Counted from the first letter of the stretch, positions 32,401 through 45,590 are shown. The stretch: 64,000 nucleotides of DNA from Vandiemenella viatica (GCA_031002005.1 CM061921.1:172182935-172246934); one strand, 5' to 3'. Translations and numbers: made by a program. Notes: generated by a model from the sequence alone, not told the origin.

Positions 32401-34530
32401 ATAGTTCAAGTCAGTCTGAACAAATGAACAAAAGTCAGCATAGGTAACATCAAGTGAACACAACGGTCATTGCCGGAATTAAGTTTATAGGGCGTCCAGC
32501 TAAATTCTAGCAAATCGGGTTTGTCTTCAAATGTTTGTTTTGTGAAGTACGACAAAAAGTCATCCAACTCGATGTTTGAAAGCGATTGAATGTGGATAGT
32601 CCTCCTGTAATCGCATTGTGTTGGACTGGACATACGCATTACCTGTCTAATTAGATTCCTGGATTGAGAATGGAGTTCATGGTACAAACAAAGGCACTGG
32701 ACTAGTCCCTTAACCCGAATAGGTCACTTTTGTATAGATACTGACACTCTTCTGACAAGGTTGCCATAGAAGGTCAGCATGAAGGAAGTAACTCAATCTG
32801 ATTAATGCCAGACGTGATGATCTGCGTCATTAGCCACCCCTTACCGCCAAAACCTCAAATGATATCCTATTTGATCTACAGCCTCTCTCCATCCCATCCC
32901 ATTCCATACACAAATTCACATCTCACTTCCAAGCACTTCCAAACAAACCCGACTATCTTGATGACATTGATTATTGGGTTTAAATGTTGGGAAGCAGCAA
33001 GTGCATTTCAAAATTTTCTGATTTCACAAAAGATGTTATTCTGTTCACATCACTTATAAAACTTGCACTAAAATTCTAAGGTGACAACAGTTTATACGAT
33101 TTCCATGTGGTGTTTTATAACTATTAAAAAACTGAGTAACTGTTTCAGGAACAAACTCTTGATATTTTGCAGATTTGTTGGAAACATTTCAAGTGCTGAT
33201 GATCCCGAATGACATTCATAGATCTCGTCCGTCGACTTTATTGTAATTATACTCGGATCTCTAGCACCTGGTTGGACAACAATTTCGTTCATCACAACGG
33301 TAGCAATAGAGGAACTGTGTAGGGTAGAATTTTGGTAAACTTCTCATAACAAATTTAGATCAGTTACCTGAATAGTGTTTACATCTTGCTTTGAGCTTAT
33401 TTTTTCAACGCTGCATTGTCACAACCATGTGACAATAACATTCGCAACGCTGCAACTGTATAAGAATATATTAATATACCACCACAAACGTAAGAAAATG
33501 TAGAAATCACTCATACATTGATAAGACAAAACAACATGATCTTCAAATGGCGCTACGTATAACTCATTCAAAAAACATCAGAATTCATTAAGTGTCCTGT
33601 GCAGTGTCCCATGATCAATTTTAAAGAAAGTGGAAATCAAACATATGTATCAGAGCTGTGTTTAGTTATTAAATTTTTAGGGGAAAAAAAGAAATTAAAA
33701 GTTTTAATTAAGTTTAAAACGCAAAGTATGCCAAACTATTGCAGTCGAAATAGCTTGAATGCCTTAGCAGCATCACTTAATAGGTTATTTGATGCCAAAA
33801 GTTGGGAAGACAAATTGTGAGCTCACAATTCCAGTGCAAGTTCTCATGTACTTGCTTCTTATCCATACCTGAACAGCAAACGGCTAATAGCACTTGTGGG
33901 AATGGCAAAAATACCGAATAACTCAAGGTTTGTTAATTTTAATTACGATTTGGTATTTCAAGGGCCTAATCCATTGATTATTATTTGTTTCCTTTAAAAA
34001 TCTATCACACAAACTGTTTTATATTAAAAAATGAAAAACTGAAACTGATTAAATATAATAATTTAGGGTGTTTGTAAACTGAACTGTGGTGAATGATCGT
34101 ATCAGAAAGCACGAAACTTATTTCAGAACGTCACTGTGCAAACTTTATGTTGCTGATAACCATGCGGACAGGCTGATGACAATTAACTGATACTGGTGTC
34201 TTCATGCTTGGATTTCGCTAGTGTTAATTGATGATAACGTCTTGATCTATCATTCTCCGTATATCGTGAATGCAACATCGAACAGTACTACTCTTGGAGT
34301 TGAAGATTTAGCTATCACAATCTTAAGTTTGCAGATTTCTAGTGGCTGGAAGCATAAACAGCCCTGCAATAATAACTTGCCAGTCGTTTATAAAATGTTC
34401 GAGCAATGAAAAGCTGAATCCAGTCAGAATAAGTAAGCACAAATCAGCCTAATACACTACCTAGGGTCATCGCCGGAATAATGTTTGTAGGGAGTCCAGC
34501 TGAATTCTAGAACAAGGGTAGTTGTTGAAT
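32400..34530. other. Unassigned region with a duplicated segment
   Basis: A minus frame at 32406-32687 reads DLLEFSWTPYKLNSGND near 32510-32465. The same segment recurs at 34460-34510, where TCATCGCCGGAATAATGTTT and GTCCAGCTGAATTCTAG match TCATTGCCGGAATTAAGTTT and GTCCAGCTAAATTCTAG at 32468. I do not recognise the protein. Frames at 33092-33295 (minus) and 33599-33820 (plus) are also unidentified. The two similar segments suggest remains of one repeat family. Confidence 0.45.
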
Positions 34531-34620
34531 GGTAATGCTCGGGAAAACGCGCGTTTGGCCGGTTTTCCATAGTTTCCCGAAATCTCCCCAGGAGAATGCT
34601 GGGAGAATTCTGTAGTGAAA
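34530..34620 (+). repeat. Partial SINE, family 1
   Basis: TTTTCCATAGTTTCCCGAAA followed by CTCCCCAGGAGAATGCTGGGAG matches the middle of the family-1 SINE (TTTTCCATGGTTTCCCAAAT...GGCAAATGCTGGGATG at 48215-48255). The head and A tail are not recognisable. Confidence 0.55.
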
Positions 34621-34627
34621 CTGAACG

Positions 34628-35900
34628 ATGTCTGTCCCGTTAGACACGGGGCAGACAATTAATACAGTATTAGACGCGTTTTACGCCAACAACCTAACTA
34701 TACCCATACAACCATCAAATTATACTTCTAGTGAAATGACGCAGACTAAAGCAGCAAAATTTACAAGTGAGCAACTACACACTCAATGCATTATAGAAGG
34801 AGAGCAAGAGCAGCAACTCAAGCGACAACATCAACAGCAGCAGCAACAGTAACAGCAGCTTCTGGAGATGGAAGTGGGGCCGAGTGGAGCCTCGCTATTC
34901 GACAAGCACCGTATGACTCGGAGAGGAGAAATATCAAAAGTTAAAGGTGAGTGAAACCAGTCAGCTAAGCGACGCTGCGGGGAGTCTCTGGAATTGCAGC
35001 AGGCCGAGGGAGATTTACGACAAACAAGAACAGATGGACTAAGTCGATTTGCTGGATACAGCAACTTACCAGAATACCCCAATTCTAACCATACACAGTA
35101 TCACACGACAGCTCAAAAGTATCGAAGCAAGCATAACAGATATAGCAGTTCAGATAATGGCCCATATTACATCTTTGTAGTGAGTTTGGACAGAAACGTT
35201 GGAAAATTGAAACCAATGGCAAACTGCAAACTGATATTTCAGCACAGTAACGCTTGGCAAAGAAATTTTCTCAACATTAATTCCATCGGAAGAAATCTAC
35301 TTAAAATAGAAACTAACTCTGCAGGCGCTATCATTTCTATAGTGCAATTATACGCCTCAAAACCCAAAATCATAGAAGGATATATACCAAACTTCTCCAT
35401 AAACAGGGCGTCACAGGAAACGTGAACATTACCCTCAGTGAGGAGGAATTGAAAGAAGAAATAGTATCCCCACTCCCAGTACTGCGCATCAAACAATTTA
35501 CAAAAAGGTCACAAACGAATCAAGAGAGAGCGATCCTCATTTCAGTCTGCTTAGTCACTTTTCGGGCGCAGTGCTTACTCTCTCACGTGACAATAGTTAC
35601 TAGGTAACACGTTGTGCAGTGGTACCTTACGTTGCCCCAGTAACCCAGTGTGGAATCTGTTTACGTCTAGGACACAGGCGGGGGCAATGAAAATCACGTG
35701 AAGCTTTCTGCAGTAGACATGCTGGCCCTCACTTGGAAACCCAGCGCAACAATACTACCACTGTGTGCTACGCCCTCTGTCGTGGTCAACATTAGGCCAA
35801 GATAGGAGCTGCGCGATATATCTAAAACATCGCGAAGCAAAACAATGAATTTCATATACTCGTAGAACGAGCACGATAGGACCCGACGTAGATCAACGAA
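34628..35900 (+). pseudogene. LINE ORF1 (gag-like) remnants
   Basis: The frame 34628-34852 begins MSVPLDTGQTINTVLDAFY and ends in a glutamine-rich run encoded by CAG/CAA repeats (34815-34850). Frame 34994-35425 carries GPYYIFVVSLDRNVGKL and GRNLLKIETNSAG, a pattern of insect LINE ORF1 proteins. Frame 35422-35607 continues with LSEEELKEEIVSPLPVLRIK. Cysteine-rich zinc-knuckle coding expected near 35640-35770 is too decayed to list. The protein would bind element RNA. Confidence 0.65.
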
Positions 35901-36349
35901 CCGAGGCTATGCCCAATTGGCTCCATAAGTAGCCATATGGAATTCCTACCTTTAACAATACAACAACCACAACGCCCGCTCTATCCCCAGACAACACAAC
36001 AGGTAAAGGCCGCAGACCCCCAAACTACAGGCTCAGCAAAAATGTCCAGTTTAACAGTCACAGCAACTTACCTCGACGATAGATCAACGCTCCTCATCAA
36101 GCCACTTAACCACATCAAGTACCAAGAGAATGTCCAACTTGCCCCCCCCCCCCCACCCACCAACAAATGTTTTCTCCTCAGCAGCCACCAATTTCTCCGA
36201 TCACGAGTAATCCATACCCTCCCCGCCCCACAACATTCCTACCCATATTATGACTCTAACAGATTACCTGATAGAGTAAGTACATCAATCATCCACCTTC
36301 AGAAACCTACTCATCATACGTGAGCTCCTGTACATATTACTAATTAAGT

Positions 36350-36830
36350 TCAATGGCTCTTCAAATCTTGCAATGGAACACTAGATTGGCCATCTCCAAA
36401 AAATAAAGTTTGGACAACGAGCTTCGGAAATAATATATATATATATATATTAGCTGCAATCTCTGAGACTTGTTTCAAGGGAACAACAAATGTAAGGTTT
36501 ACGAACTACTCCATCATTCGAGAAAACCGATCGGATGGAAATGGTGGAGCAGCGCTCCTTATACATCATTCACTCTCCTTTAAGGTCTCAAGAACCACAA
36601 TGCGTGCAGACCACGATATTCAGGCCATTTCAGCTCGAATACTAACCCCTTAATTTGTGGAGACCTTAACGCACACAGTTCCACATGGGGATGATATTCA
36701 CCGATAAACATTGACAGTTCATCTTAGAGATCTGCAGTCTGCGGTCTGCCAATCCTTAGTGATGGCTCACCCACATTTGTCCCGTGCGTATCACACTGAG
36801 CTCATCGTCTATAGTTACAATCGTTCAATG
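36350..36830 (+). pseudogene. LINE endonuclease remnant
   Basis: From ATGGCTCTTCAAATCTTGCA (36353) the frame reads MALQILQWNTR, the start of an APE-type endonuclease with its active-site Asn. ICGDLNAHSSTWG appears at about 36655-36695, giving the GDxN motif. An (AT)n tract (36433-36450) sits inside and there are many stops. Confidence 0.7.
36433..36450. repeat. (AT)n microsatellite
   Basis: About nine AT units inside the degenerate LINE endonuclease. Confidence 0.85.
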
Positions 36831-37499
36831 GGGCACTTTACAATATTCGTTAGGCTCAAACCATTTTCCATTACTCATAAATATAAACCATCCTCCATCG
36901 AATGGCCCATAACCCATCAGGTTAGTGAATCACAAAAGGACCTAATGGCCAATATTCGAGGACATAATGCTCGAGGAGGAATGCAGCTTCCAGCATAGTA
37001 AGTAAGCTCTAGTGGATTATAACCTCTTCATCGAAGCCATAGAACGCTCAGCTTACATATCCATCCTCATGAGAAAGACCACTGCTCAGAAGAAAGTTAC
37101 TCCACTGGTATGGTGGAATACAAAATGTTCTCGACACATCGCCCTTCGACGGGCTGCACTCAGGGAATTCTGTAAACATTCAAATCAAGATATTTATCAG
37201 GTTCCAGCAAGTATGAGCACATACTAGACGGTTCCTCAAGACAACAAAAAGTCAGAGCAGGAAGGAATTTTGTTTCTCCCTGAATAGAGAGACAAAGATG
37301 AAAGACATATGGCAACTTATAGAAACCCTGCAAAACAGAAAATTCAGCCCACTCGAAGCATCCATCAACACTACCTGGGACCTTGATGACAGGATTACAC
37401 CACCTTTGCCAAGTCCTTCCCCATATCATTTCACGTAAGAAGACCATAATCATTTTGTATACACACTTTTGACCTCTAATGAACTCTGAGCAGCTCTTA

Positions 37500-38425
37500 A
37501 GAGCCACAACAACTTACCACCGGGCATAGACGACATTCGTTATCCCATGTTACAATATATACCAGAAAAATCTCTACACCTCTTTTTCAGCATCTATAAT
37601 GAACCATGGTCAAAGAAGCACATACCTGACACTTGAACGACCAAAATAATAGTTCCTGTACTGTCCAGGAGTTTCTTCATCCCACCACGCCATCGCCCTA
37701 TCATCATGCATCGGTAAAACAGTGAAAAGAATGATCAAATATAGATTGGTATGATGCTTAGGAACGCTAACTTTGTTGTGAGAATTAAGACTTTCCTGGC
37801 GTATTTCTGATATGAGGTCTTCACGGGTTATTTCTATCCGGCGGAGAACCCGTGTAGCACAATCTTGCTACCTACCGCACAATATGGACGTCGCAAAGGC
37901 CGAGGTACCTACGATAATCAAGCCATGTTAGACACAGTGATACATGCAAACTTTATGAAAAACTAGTACCTTACTACTCTGTTTATGGACGTAACTTATG
38001 CCTACAACAATATACAAATACCAATACTGATAGCTAAGATCATCTCACTGGGCCTCTCTCAACACTTTGTGGCTGGAATTAATAAACTCCTATAAACAAG
38101 ACAGCTAACTTCCGTTATAAACAGGTTCTACTAGGTCCCCAACGCCGTCATCAAGGACTCCCGCAAGGAGCAGTTCAAAGCCCTCTCTTGTATGCAATAT
38201 ACACCCTGTTGTATGCAATACACGACCGGAACCTGGAGAGCATTCTGGCCCCTGCTGTTAATATAAAACGGTACATTGATGACGTATTAATCTACACCTC
38301 GGTTTCATCAATATTAACAACCAAGCTCTTCCTCAGACTAGCAATACTCCAAGCAAGTCACACGGTCTGGAATTCTCGGCAAGTAAATATACAGCAGTCA
38401 TATTTACAATTAGAAGAATACATCC
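37500..38425 (+). pseudogene. LINE reverse transcriptase remnant
   Basis: Plus-strand blocks in several frames: NNLPPGIDDIRYPML (37508), GRRKGRGTYDNQAMLD (37885), LFMDVTYAYNNIQIP with the first catalytic Asp (37980-38025), a SLGLSQHF block, a QGAVxxPLLYAIYTLLYAI region (38165-38220) and YIDDVLIYTS with the paired aspartates (38272-38302). Frame 38188-38598 contains the last motif but then runs into repeat DNA. The gene is dead. Confidence 0.8.
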
Positions 38426-38509
38426 CCCGATTTAAAATTTCATTCTGCCACCCTATGACGTCCCCGCCAAGTGCATTATATTCTGTGCATGTTACTCGAC
38501 TTGAATGGA

Positions 38510-39476
38510 ATTTAATTTGTACCGTAAATCTTATCACATATCCCATAGGAACCTTGACGTTTTTCTGGATAAAAAGTATTTTAAATTTTAATCCATAATA
38601 TCAGTTATGACCATGTCAAGATGTTTATAAATCCATTCGGTTGTTTCAGCGTCATGCACTCAATGATCCTTAATTGTCATCACTTATCTCTCGTGAATAT
38701 TATCGTTTTTTGGGATAAATTTATTCTAAATATTAATACATAGCATTAATTATAACTATGTCTTTTTCATTTACTTTTGGCTTAACAGCTCGTCGACGTC
38801 GATGTCATTAGAGGCGGGATGGGACTGTGGAGAAGGGGCGGAAAGGAATTCGGTTATGGCCTTTTGAAGGATGCATCCCGGCATTCGCCTAGAGTGATTT
38901 GGGGAAAGCATGCAAAACCCAAACCTGGATGCCCAGATGGGGATTCGAACCACCGTTCTCCAGAATTCGGGGCCAGAGCGTTAACCACACACCCAGCAGG
39001 CTCGGTAATTATGCCAAGTTGCATTCAAAACCATGCGGTCGGTTCTGCCTCATGCGCTTTCAAAAATACTTAACTTTTATAACTTATCCCACGGGATTCC
39101 TATTGTTTTTCAGGGTAAAACGTATTCTAAATGTTAATGCATAGTATCAGTTGTAACTGTGCCAAGTTGAATTCAAATCCATTCGGTAGTTTCAGCGTCA
39201 TCCGCTATCAGGGAGACTTAATTTTCATCACTTATCTCACGGGAACTCGGGATAAAAAATATTCTAAATGTTAATCAATAGTATCTGTTATAATGATGCC
39301 AAGTTTATTGCAAATCCATCTGGTAGCTTTAGCGTGATGGGCTTTCAAAGATACATACAGACAGACAGAAATGAAAAAAACTATCGTTTTTGCTTTTATA
39401 TCATTAGTAATGCTTTCTGCAATTAAAATTTACATATTTCTGTCCGTAACAGATTTATTATAAGTATAGATTAGAA
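38510..39476 (+). repeat. Array of about four 147-bp repeats
   Basis: Each unit has a TTATC-x-CA/TCGGGAA block, a GGATAAAA-x-TATTCTAAATGTTAAT block, then ATGCCAAGTT and AAATCCATTCGGTAGTTTCAGCGTCATG. Unit starts lie near 38531, 38680, 39080 and 39226, giving a spacing near 147 bases once the inserted SINE is removed. The last unit ends with CAGACAGACAGAAATG and a TTTATTATAAGTATAGATTA terminus, as in dispersed arthropod repeats. Internal tandem amplification of the unit is unusual. No coding capacity. Confidence 0.75.
38761..39005 (-). repeat. tRNA-derived SINE, family 1, inserted in the 147-bp array
   Basis: Reading minus, it has the head GCCTGCTGGGTGTGTGGTTA, box B complement GGGATTCGAACC (about 38940), the GGTTTTGC-x-TGCTTTCCCC body, the GGAATTCCTTTCC stretch and an A-rich tail at the left (38761-38780). 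It separates array sequence on both sides. The flanks TAACTATGTC and TAATTATGCC may be a decayed TSD. Confidence 0.8.
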
Positions 39477-40206
39477 AGAATAAAATAAAAACAAAAGGGT
39501 TTTCCAATAGTAGTCGATATTTTCCCGTAAAGAGAAACCATTAACCTAGAATCTAATACTAACAAGCAAGGCTTCCAATGGAAGCGGAGCTTTAGTTCTA
39601 AAATTCACATGCACTGCGAGACGAGACTCCGGCCGGTTTTCTCTGTACCGTGACGTACCGTTGTACTAGCACCGACCGCTACAGACTTTCTTCCGACCCT
39701 CGTGATTCTTCATCTTCTATCATCTTCATCACACCGACCATCCTGACTCATCACATCTCAAGAAAACATCATCACCATCATCTGCATCGATCACAGATAT
39801 AATATTTCGGTGTTAGCACCATTCCTGCCCGTTACTCAGGCCGGCCGAGTGACGTAACCACGCGGCTGTTGACTTCCACGTCAACCCCGTCGGCTGTGTT
39901 TTCCTCTGTCTACGAGTTCGCCGCATCCGTCCATGAGACTTCCTGCCTGCTCAACATGTTTCAACGCCAGTCAATTACTCCAGGAAACTTCCAGCCGCTG
40001 AAAACAGCGAGATCTTCCACCAGCTACGAAATCAACAACTTCGCAATCAGACTACAAGCAAACTCTACTCCCTGAAGCCAGTTAGAGTATTACCACCCTC
40101 CAGGGACCCGTCAAAGACGGATATCCGCGGGAAGCATATTTAGGGTACCACCGGGGTGGTCAATAACTAACGGTGACAATGTCAACCCTGGAGTACACGT
40201 GACACA

Positions 40207-41506
40207 ATGGCCCCCAAAGCCACCACCTCAAAAACCTTCAAACCATCATTTTCTCAAGCTGCACAGTCCACTTCAGCACAGACTTCCCCCATCCGCAAGA
40301 CAGCCCTCCAATCACGTGGGGAAAAAATGCCAGTAAAGTTGATCTACCCAACGTCAAAGAAATCTACATCTTCTGCATTACTCCACTCCCCTTCCCCACA
40401 TCAGGCCCTCATGGATGTAGCCATTACTTCTCCCACCACGTTTGCCTCTCCCTCCATTACTACTCTCAACTCTCTCCTCCATTCTTTCCCTATCCCCCTC
40501 CACCACGAAGCCCACTACAGACCTGTTTCATCCACAAAGTATCAACCAGAAAGTAAGAGCAGCATCCTTCCAACAAAGAATAAAAAACCAAAATAACACC
40601 TCAAAACTACCCGAACCTCTTTAGTAGTAAAAACTCCAGAACCTGAATTATCCTCCACCCTACAATCTGAACTTTCTGCAGATTTCCATACCAACATATC
40701 AGTCACATATCCCCCACCAAACTATTCCACCATCCGTTCCTTCTCTGTCGTGGTCCAGGGAGTCGACTACAACATTATGGAGGAAGAAATCGCCGAATCT
40801 CTATAAAATTAGCAGCTAGGTTTCCACAAAGTTTTCCGAATGAAATCAAGACCAACCAACAACCCACCTATGAAGATGAGGATCATCACATTCTCCAAAT
40901 GTACTGTAGATACTCTTCTTGAAGAAGGTTTTTTTGTTTATTTCCAGATGTTCAGGTTCAGAAATGAACCATCCAACCCTCAACACCGTTCCAGCCCAAT
41001 GTGGACATTGCTTTTCTTATGTCTACCCTTCCAATAGCTACTACTTACAATAAGCAAACCATCACGTGCACGTATTGTGGGGGTGACCACACGCCACCAA
41101 ACTCCCTCAACAATCAGCAAAAGCCAACATATACAAACTCCAAGCTCCTCACAATGCAACCTTACACCAATGTCCATCCAAGCCCAAACAGACTAAATCT
41201 CCAGAATTGACCGCAAAAATTAAGTGTAATGATGAACTCCATAACATACCTGAGAAACTAGACGAAGACACCATTGATAATGCCACACTGAGAGACTACC
41301 TTATCAAACTTCTTTTTTCAACCCTCAACAATGTATTCCAAGACAGAAAACAAGAAATCATCCTCCACCTCTCACACCAGACACGACAATTCCTAAATCG
41401 AACAGTAAAAATGAACCAAGACAGTAACCAACAGCACATAAACATTTCAAGACCACCACCATTCCTCCCGACATGTGGTAACGCACCAGACGACAATGGT
41501 GAGTAG
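40207..41506 (+). pseudogene. LINE ORF1 (gag-like), interrupted
   Basis: The frame 40207-40596 starts MAPKATTSKTFKPSF and is rich in Ser, Thr and Pro, typical of a low-complexity N-terminus of LINE gag-like proteins. After stops, pieces near 40985-41170 contain Cys/His patterns such as CGHC and CTYCGGDH that suggest zinc knuckles. The last frame, 41207-41506, is an acidic C-terminal region of 99 codons. I cannot assign the family more exactly. Confidence 0.6.
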
Positions 41507-42290
41507 CCCCACGAATTTCTATTTCGTTAACATCAGTGGCCCCCAATACAAACAGACTCTACTCTATAATTCCTTAGTTGGCAACGAAGTCCATATCGCG
41601 GCTCACACCCACACCCACAACTCCACGTCAAAATACATGGCTTCAACACTTTCCGTAAACACCGACCAGGCGATGGCCACGGAGGTGTACCCATCATAGT
41701 CAGTAACTCTTTCTCGATTGTACAGCTTCCTCTTCCCTACCCTTCTTCTCAACTGGAATTTATCACAGCCAATATGGTCAGGAAAATCTCCCCTCCTCTC
41801 CTTGTTGCATCACTATATCATCGAACCTCTGAACCCGTTCATGTTAGCCTGCTAGAATATCTCTCCTCCTTTCTCCACTATAATATACTAGGTGACTTCA
41901 ACCCAAGCCATACACTAGTTGGCGATCATACAAGTAATCGCTCTGGTCACATTCCAGTGGATAACATCTCCACCCTCAACATCTTTCACCTCCCCATCAA
42001 CACCTCCACCTTCATTTCGCACCAAGGCACTTCCATCCCAGACTACATCGTCTATAGGCCTTCCCTCCACAACACCCTCACCTTGGCGCGCCTCGTCGAA
42101 TACATCACCAGCGATCACTTACCCTTAGTCTTCTCCTCCCCATTCATTGAAACGAAACCCTCCCAACCGTTCCGACAAATCAAAGACTACCAAAAAGCAG
42201 ACTGGGGAATACAATACAATCAAAGAATCAACCTTCTTTCGGTCCTTCCAAACTACCACAACTGCAGACATAGACCACATCACCAATGAA
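41498..42290 (+). pseudogene. LINE endonuclease remnant
   Basis: The ORF2 start reads MVSSPTNFYFVNISGPQYKQ. Frame 41774-42289 contains ILGDFNPSHTLVGDH (GDFN motif, about 41880-41925), IPDYIVYRPSLHNTL (about 42035) and ITSDHLPLVFS (SDH motif, about 42100-42135). These are the later APE-type motifs. The WNxR start and the catalytic Glu are not readable. Confidence 0.7.
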
Positions 42291-42779
42291 ATAAAATCTT
42301 CATTTTCGGCTGCCATAGATGTTATACCAAATAAAAAGATCTTCCCATACAAAACATCTAATCCGCCAGAGGCTGTGGCACTCATCAAGACCAAATGACT
42401 ATGCTATAAACAACTTCAAAGAGATTCCAACCCGTTGCTCTGGACTGAATAGAATAGACTCACTGTAAAAATACGTTAGACAATCACCCTTACTGACAGC
42501 GACAACGGCGAAAAACCTGCGAGACGTTTGACTATTAGAGTGGGAGTCTGTACTGTAAGAAATTCAGTACTCTCACTCATCCAACTCATTAACCACCAAT
42601 ACTAAAACCTCTACCTGCGACGGCGAAAAAGTCACCATGTTCACTGACGAGCGTCATGAGGTCCTACTCGTCACCGACCGATCCACTGTTTCACAAAATC
42701 TTCAGACCGACCGTTAAATATCCCATACCATTAATTCTCTCGTCACCAACAGCTCCCAAACTATAACAACAGTTACTAA

Positions 42780-43977
42780 CAGAAGAAATCTCTGATCTGG
42801 AAATAAAAACTGCTCTTCTCTCTGGTCGAAATTCGACACCCGGCTACTACAAAACAACAGAATTAATTTTCCAACATGCCCCCAAACATGTAATCAAATA
42901 TCCCTTCCGTCTCCTATTCGAAGCCTGTCTTCAAATATCCTACTTCCCTGCCCTCTGGAAACAAACAGAAGTTATAATGATACCTAAACTAAATAAACCC
43001 TTCATCATATCGCCCTACCTCATTCCAACCTGTCCCTGGAAAAATCTTCGAAAAAATCCTCCAAACTCGTATTAACCATTTCGTCGAATCCCTAACATTA
43101 CTTCTTTCCATTCATTCCGGTTTCCGTTTCCATCACTCACTCCACCAATGACCCACTCCTCCCACTCACATTTTCAATAGTACCAATTCTTAGCGGCAGC
43201 CACTGCACACTAACAATTTTCTTCGATATTGACTGAGCGTTTGATAAAGTTTGGCTCTCTGGTGTGATATATAAACTCCACAACCCACGCTTCCCTCCAA
43301 CTCATCCATTGTTTCCTAATCAACCGCACATGCTGATTTAAAATATGAACGTCCTCCAATCATACTTTGAAAAATGGTAAATGAAGCCGAATCCGACAAA
43401 AACACAGGCAGAGCTCTTCCAACACAAACACTTGTCCAAGATGAAAATTATATACAAATCAAAATTTGGAACACACCGCTTCGCTTCTGTCCCAGTGCTA
43501 TATACCTTGGAGTCCATCTCAATAAAACCATAAATTTCGGCCAACACATCCATCAGCTCAGACAAAGACTCTTATCCACCTAATTATATTGCTCCGCCAA
43601 AACCTGCCTGGCCCCTTCCGCCCAAGTTTAATCCACTCTTACAAAACCTTCATGCATCCCTTCTTAGAATACACTGTTCCAATACCACTCATTATCTCAC
43701 TACGAAATTTCAATAGACTGGAAAATACTCTGTAACATCTTAGGCATCCACCCACGCACCCTCTCCAACACCGTTTACCGCTTAGCCAACCTCCTCCCCT
43801 TCAAAACAAATCGTTCAACCCACGAAGAAAAGTATACCGCTCCGATCTTCTCCCCTGACGAAATACAAACTTCTTCACCACCGCCACCCAAAACAAAAAT
43901 AGGTGAACCCCCCTCATATTCTTGTTCATTCCATTCTGACAGTTGAAACAATAGACCCACAAACAATAGAAAAGTTA
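42780..43977 (+). pseudogene. LINE reverse transcriptase remnant
   Basis: Pieces in several frames: EISDLEIKTALLSGRNSTPGYY (42785), LWKQTEVIMIPKLNKP (42952), a FDIDxAFDKV region (43220-43250) and RFCPSAIYLGVHLNKTINFGQH (43480-43555), followed by a RPSLIHSYKTFMHPFLEY block (about 43620-43670). The catalytic aspartate block reads with a stop in it. The hAT element interrupts the tail at 43986. Confidence 0.7.
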
Positions 43978-44099
43978 TCTACAGTCAGGGGCGGCTTTAA
44001 CCATTGCGAGGCCCCGGGCAGCAGATTTTCGCGAGGCCCTTGCATTTTGTGCAAAGTATGTCATCCGAAAGTAGGTATTTCTTATGACTGACGAGAAAT

Positions 44100-45365
44100 A
44101 CAAAAATTATAAATAAATTAACTTTTAATTTAAAAATGTTATATTAGAAGATTAAAAGTTAACAAAACATATAAACGACAAATTATTAATTATGATAAAC
44201 TATGGTATATAAATGCCTTGAAAGATATAGGCAGGGATTTAATTTAAATGTTTGTGGCTTTCCCTACGACTAAAATCTTTAGTTAAACCACTATCTTTCA
44301 CGCGAACTCATTTCATAAATCTTATTTTGCACATAAAACTAACCCAGAAAGAATGTACAAGTAGTTTTACTCAGGTTTTTTTTTCTTTTAACAACTCACT
44401 CTTAACTGTAAGTAGTGTTAATAACGTAAGATTCACTAAAACGTAATATCATTTAATATTTATTAATCTACTGAAAGATTTATGTCCAATAACGATTTTG
44501 TAACGCATTCAGGTCGGGTCACACTAGATAAATACTGATCCGCATAGTAACTGCAATGATATTTCTCTTATTAATATTGGCGCTAACTCGATTGAAGATA
44601 GTTGAAACGACATTGCGTGTTGTCCGACACCCTGCCATAAAGATTGATTTCCTTTTTTATGGTGTGTGGTGTGGTCTGGTGTCGGGCTGGTAGATGTGGA
44701 TAAGCATATGGAGGTAGTTCAGAAATTTTCGGTCCTTTATGGCCAAATATTGTTTTCTTGTTATCGATTACCTTAAAAAATGTCTGTCTTCAACCTCACT
44801 TCCATGTTGATCAGCTGATTGTAAAACGTAGATTGCGTCATTTTAATTCAGGGTCTTTCAAACTCATAGTTTCACGTACCCTTATGAAATTTCCCAAACA
44901 ATGGCAAACCACTTAAAAAAAAAATGGCTTTTTTATTTTATTTTAATGAGATTTTTTTGTTTAAGAAAATGAATACAAAGAGCAATATATTATTAATTAA
45001 TTTGATGGATGGGCTTGTTTCTTGTCGCAAGTTGCATCGATGTTAGTAGCAATTTTGCTCATTTTCAATCTCAATTCACCCATGTTGCGTTTTGTACTCT
45101 CGAGATACCCAGCCGGCCACCATATCGTAAATCTTGCAGCGAACCCCCCCCCCCTCCCCCCGCGTTCAATTGGTAAAGCCCTAGCTGTTCGCGTACCCCA
45201 CTGTGAGAAACTCTGTTCTAAAGCATTCCTAATTTTCATTTCGTCATTCATCAGATACAGTAACACCCCATTTTTTCTGTTTTGGATAGCAGAAACAAAG
45301 TGCATTGCATATACAAAGAGTACATTTATTTTATTATGTTGATAAACTTTTTCATTACTTACAAA
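44100..45365. other. AT-rich interior of the second hAT element
   Basis: No gene is seen. A pair of overlapping frames at 44997-45342 (both strands) spans a C-rich homopolymer block (about 45141-45162) and is not convincing. Confidence 0.45.
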
Positions 45366-45369
45366 TTTG

Positions 45370-45590
45370 ACCTATGGCTACGGTGTCCGATTGGGGTATG
45401 AAGGATCCCCGGTTAAAATCCTGGTCTCGGTTTCAACTTATACGTGCCTTAAAATTGAATTTTACCTCTGGCAAAGCATTGATTTGTTAATGCGAAATGC
45501 AAGGACACACTGTGGTTGGAATTCCACGTTAAACTGTATGTTTCCTTTTCCTAGTAGGATTACCGAGTAAGTTAAGTGGCTACAAGAGAG
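45370..45590 (+). repeat. tRNA-derived SINE, family 3, copy 3
   Basis: Box A-like TGGCTACGGTGTCCGATTGG, box B-like GGTTAAAATCC (45411-45421), and a body with TTCCACGTTAAACTGTATG and TAGTAGGATTACCGAG, shared with the minus-strand copy at 12263-12490. It lies inside the hAT element. Confidence 0.65.

Larger units (their letters stand above)
34628..38425 (+). mobile_element. Degenerate R1/Jockey-type LINE
   Basis: ORF1 fragments (34628-35900), an endonuclease (36350-36690) and an RT (about 37500-38420) occur in order on the plus strand, all broken by stops and indels. The order and motifs fit the two-ORF R1/Jockey/I group. Clade-level assignment is uncertain. It ends near 38425, where the tandem repeat block begins shortly after. 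Confidence 0.75.

Noticed and set aside
34815..34856. CAG/CAA repeat as possible host polyglutamine gene
   Set aside because: It lies within a LINE ORF1 remnant with stops directly after.
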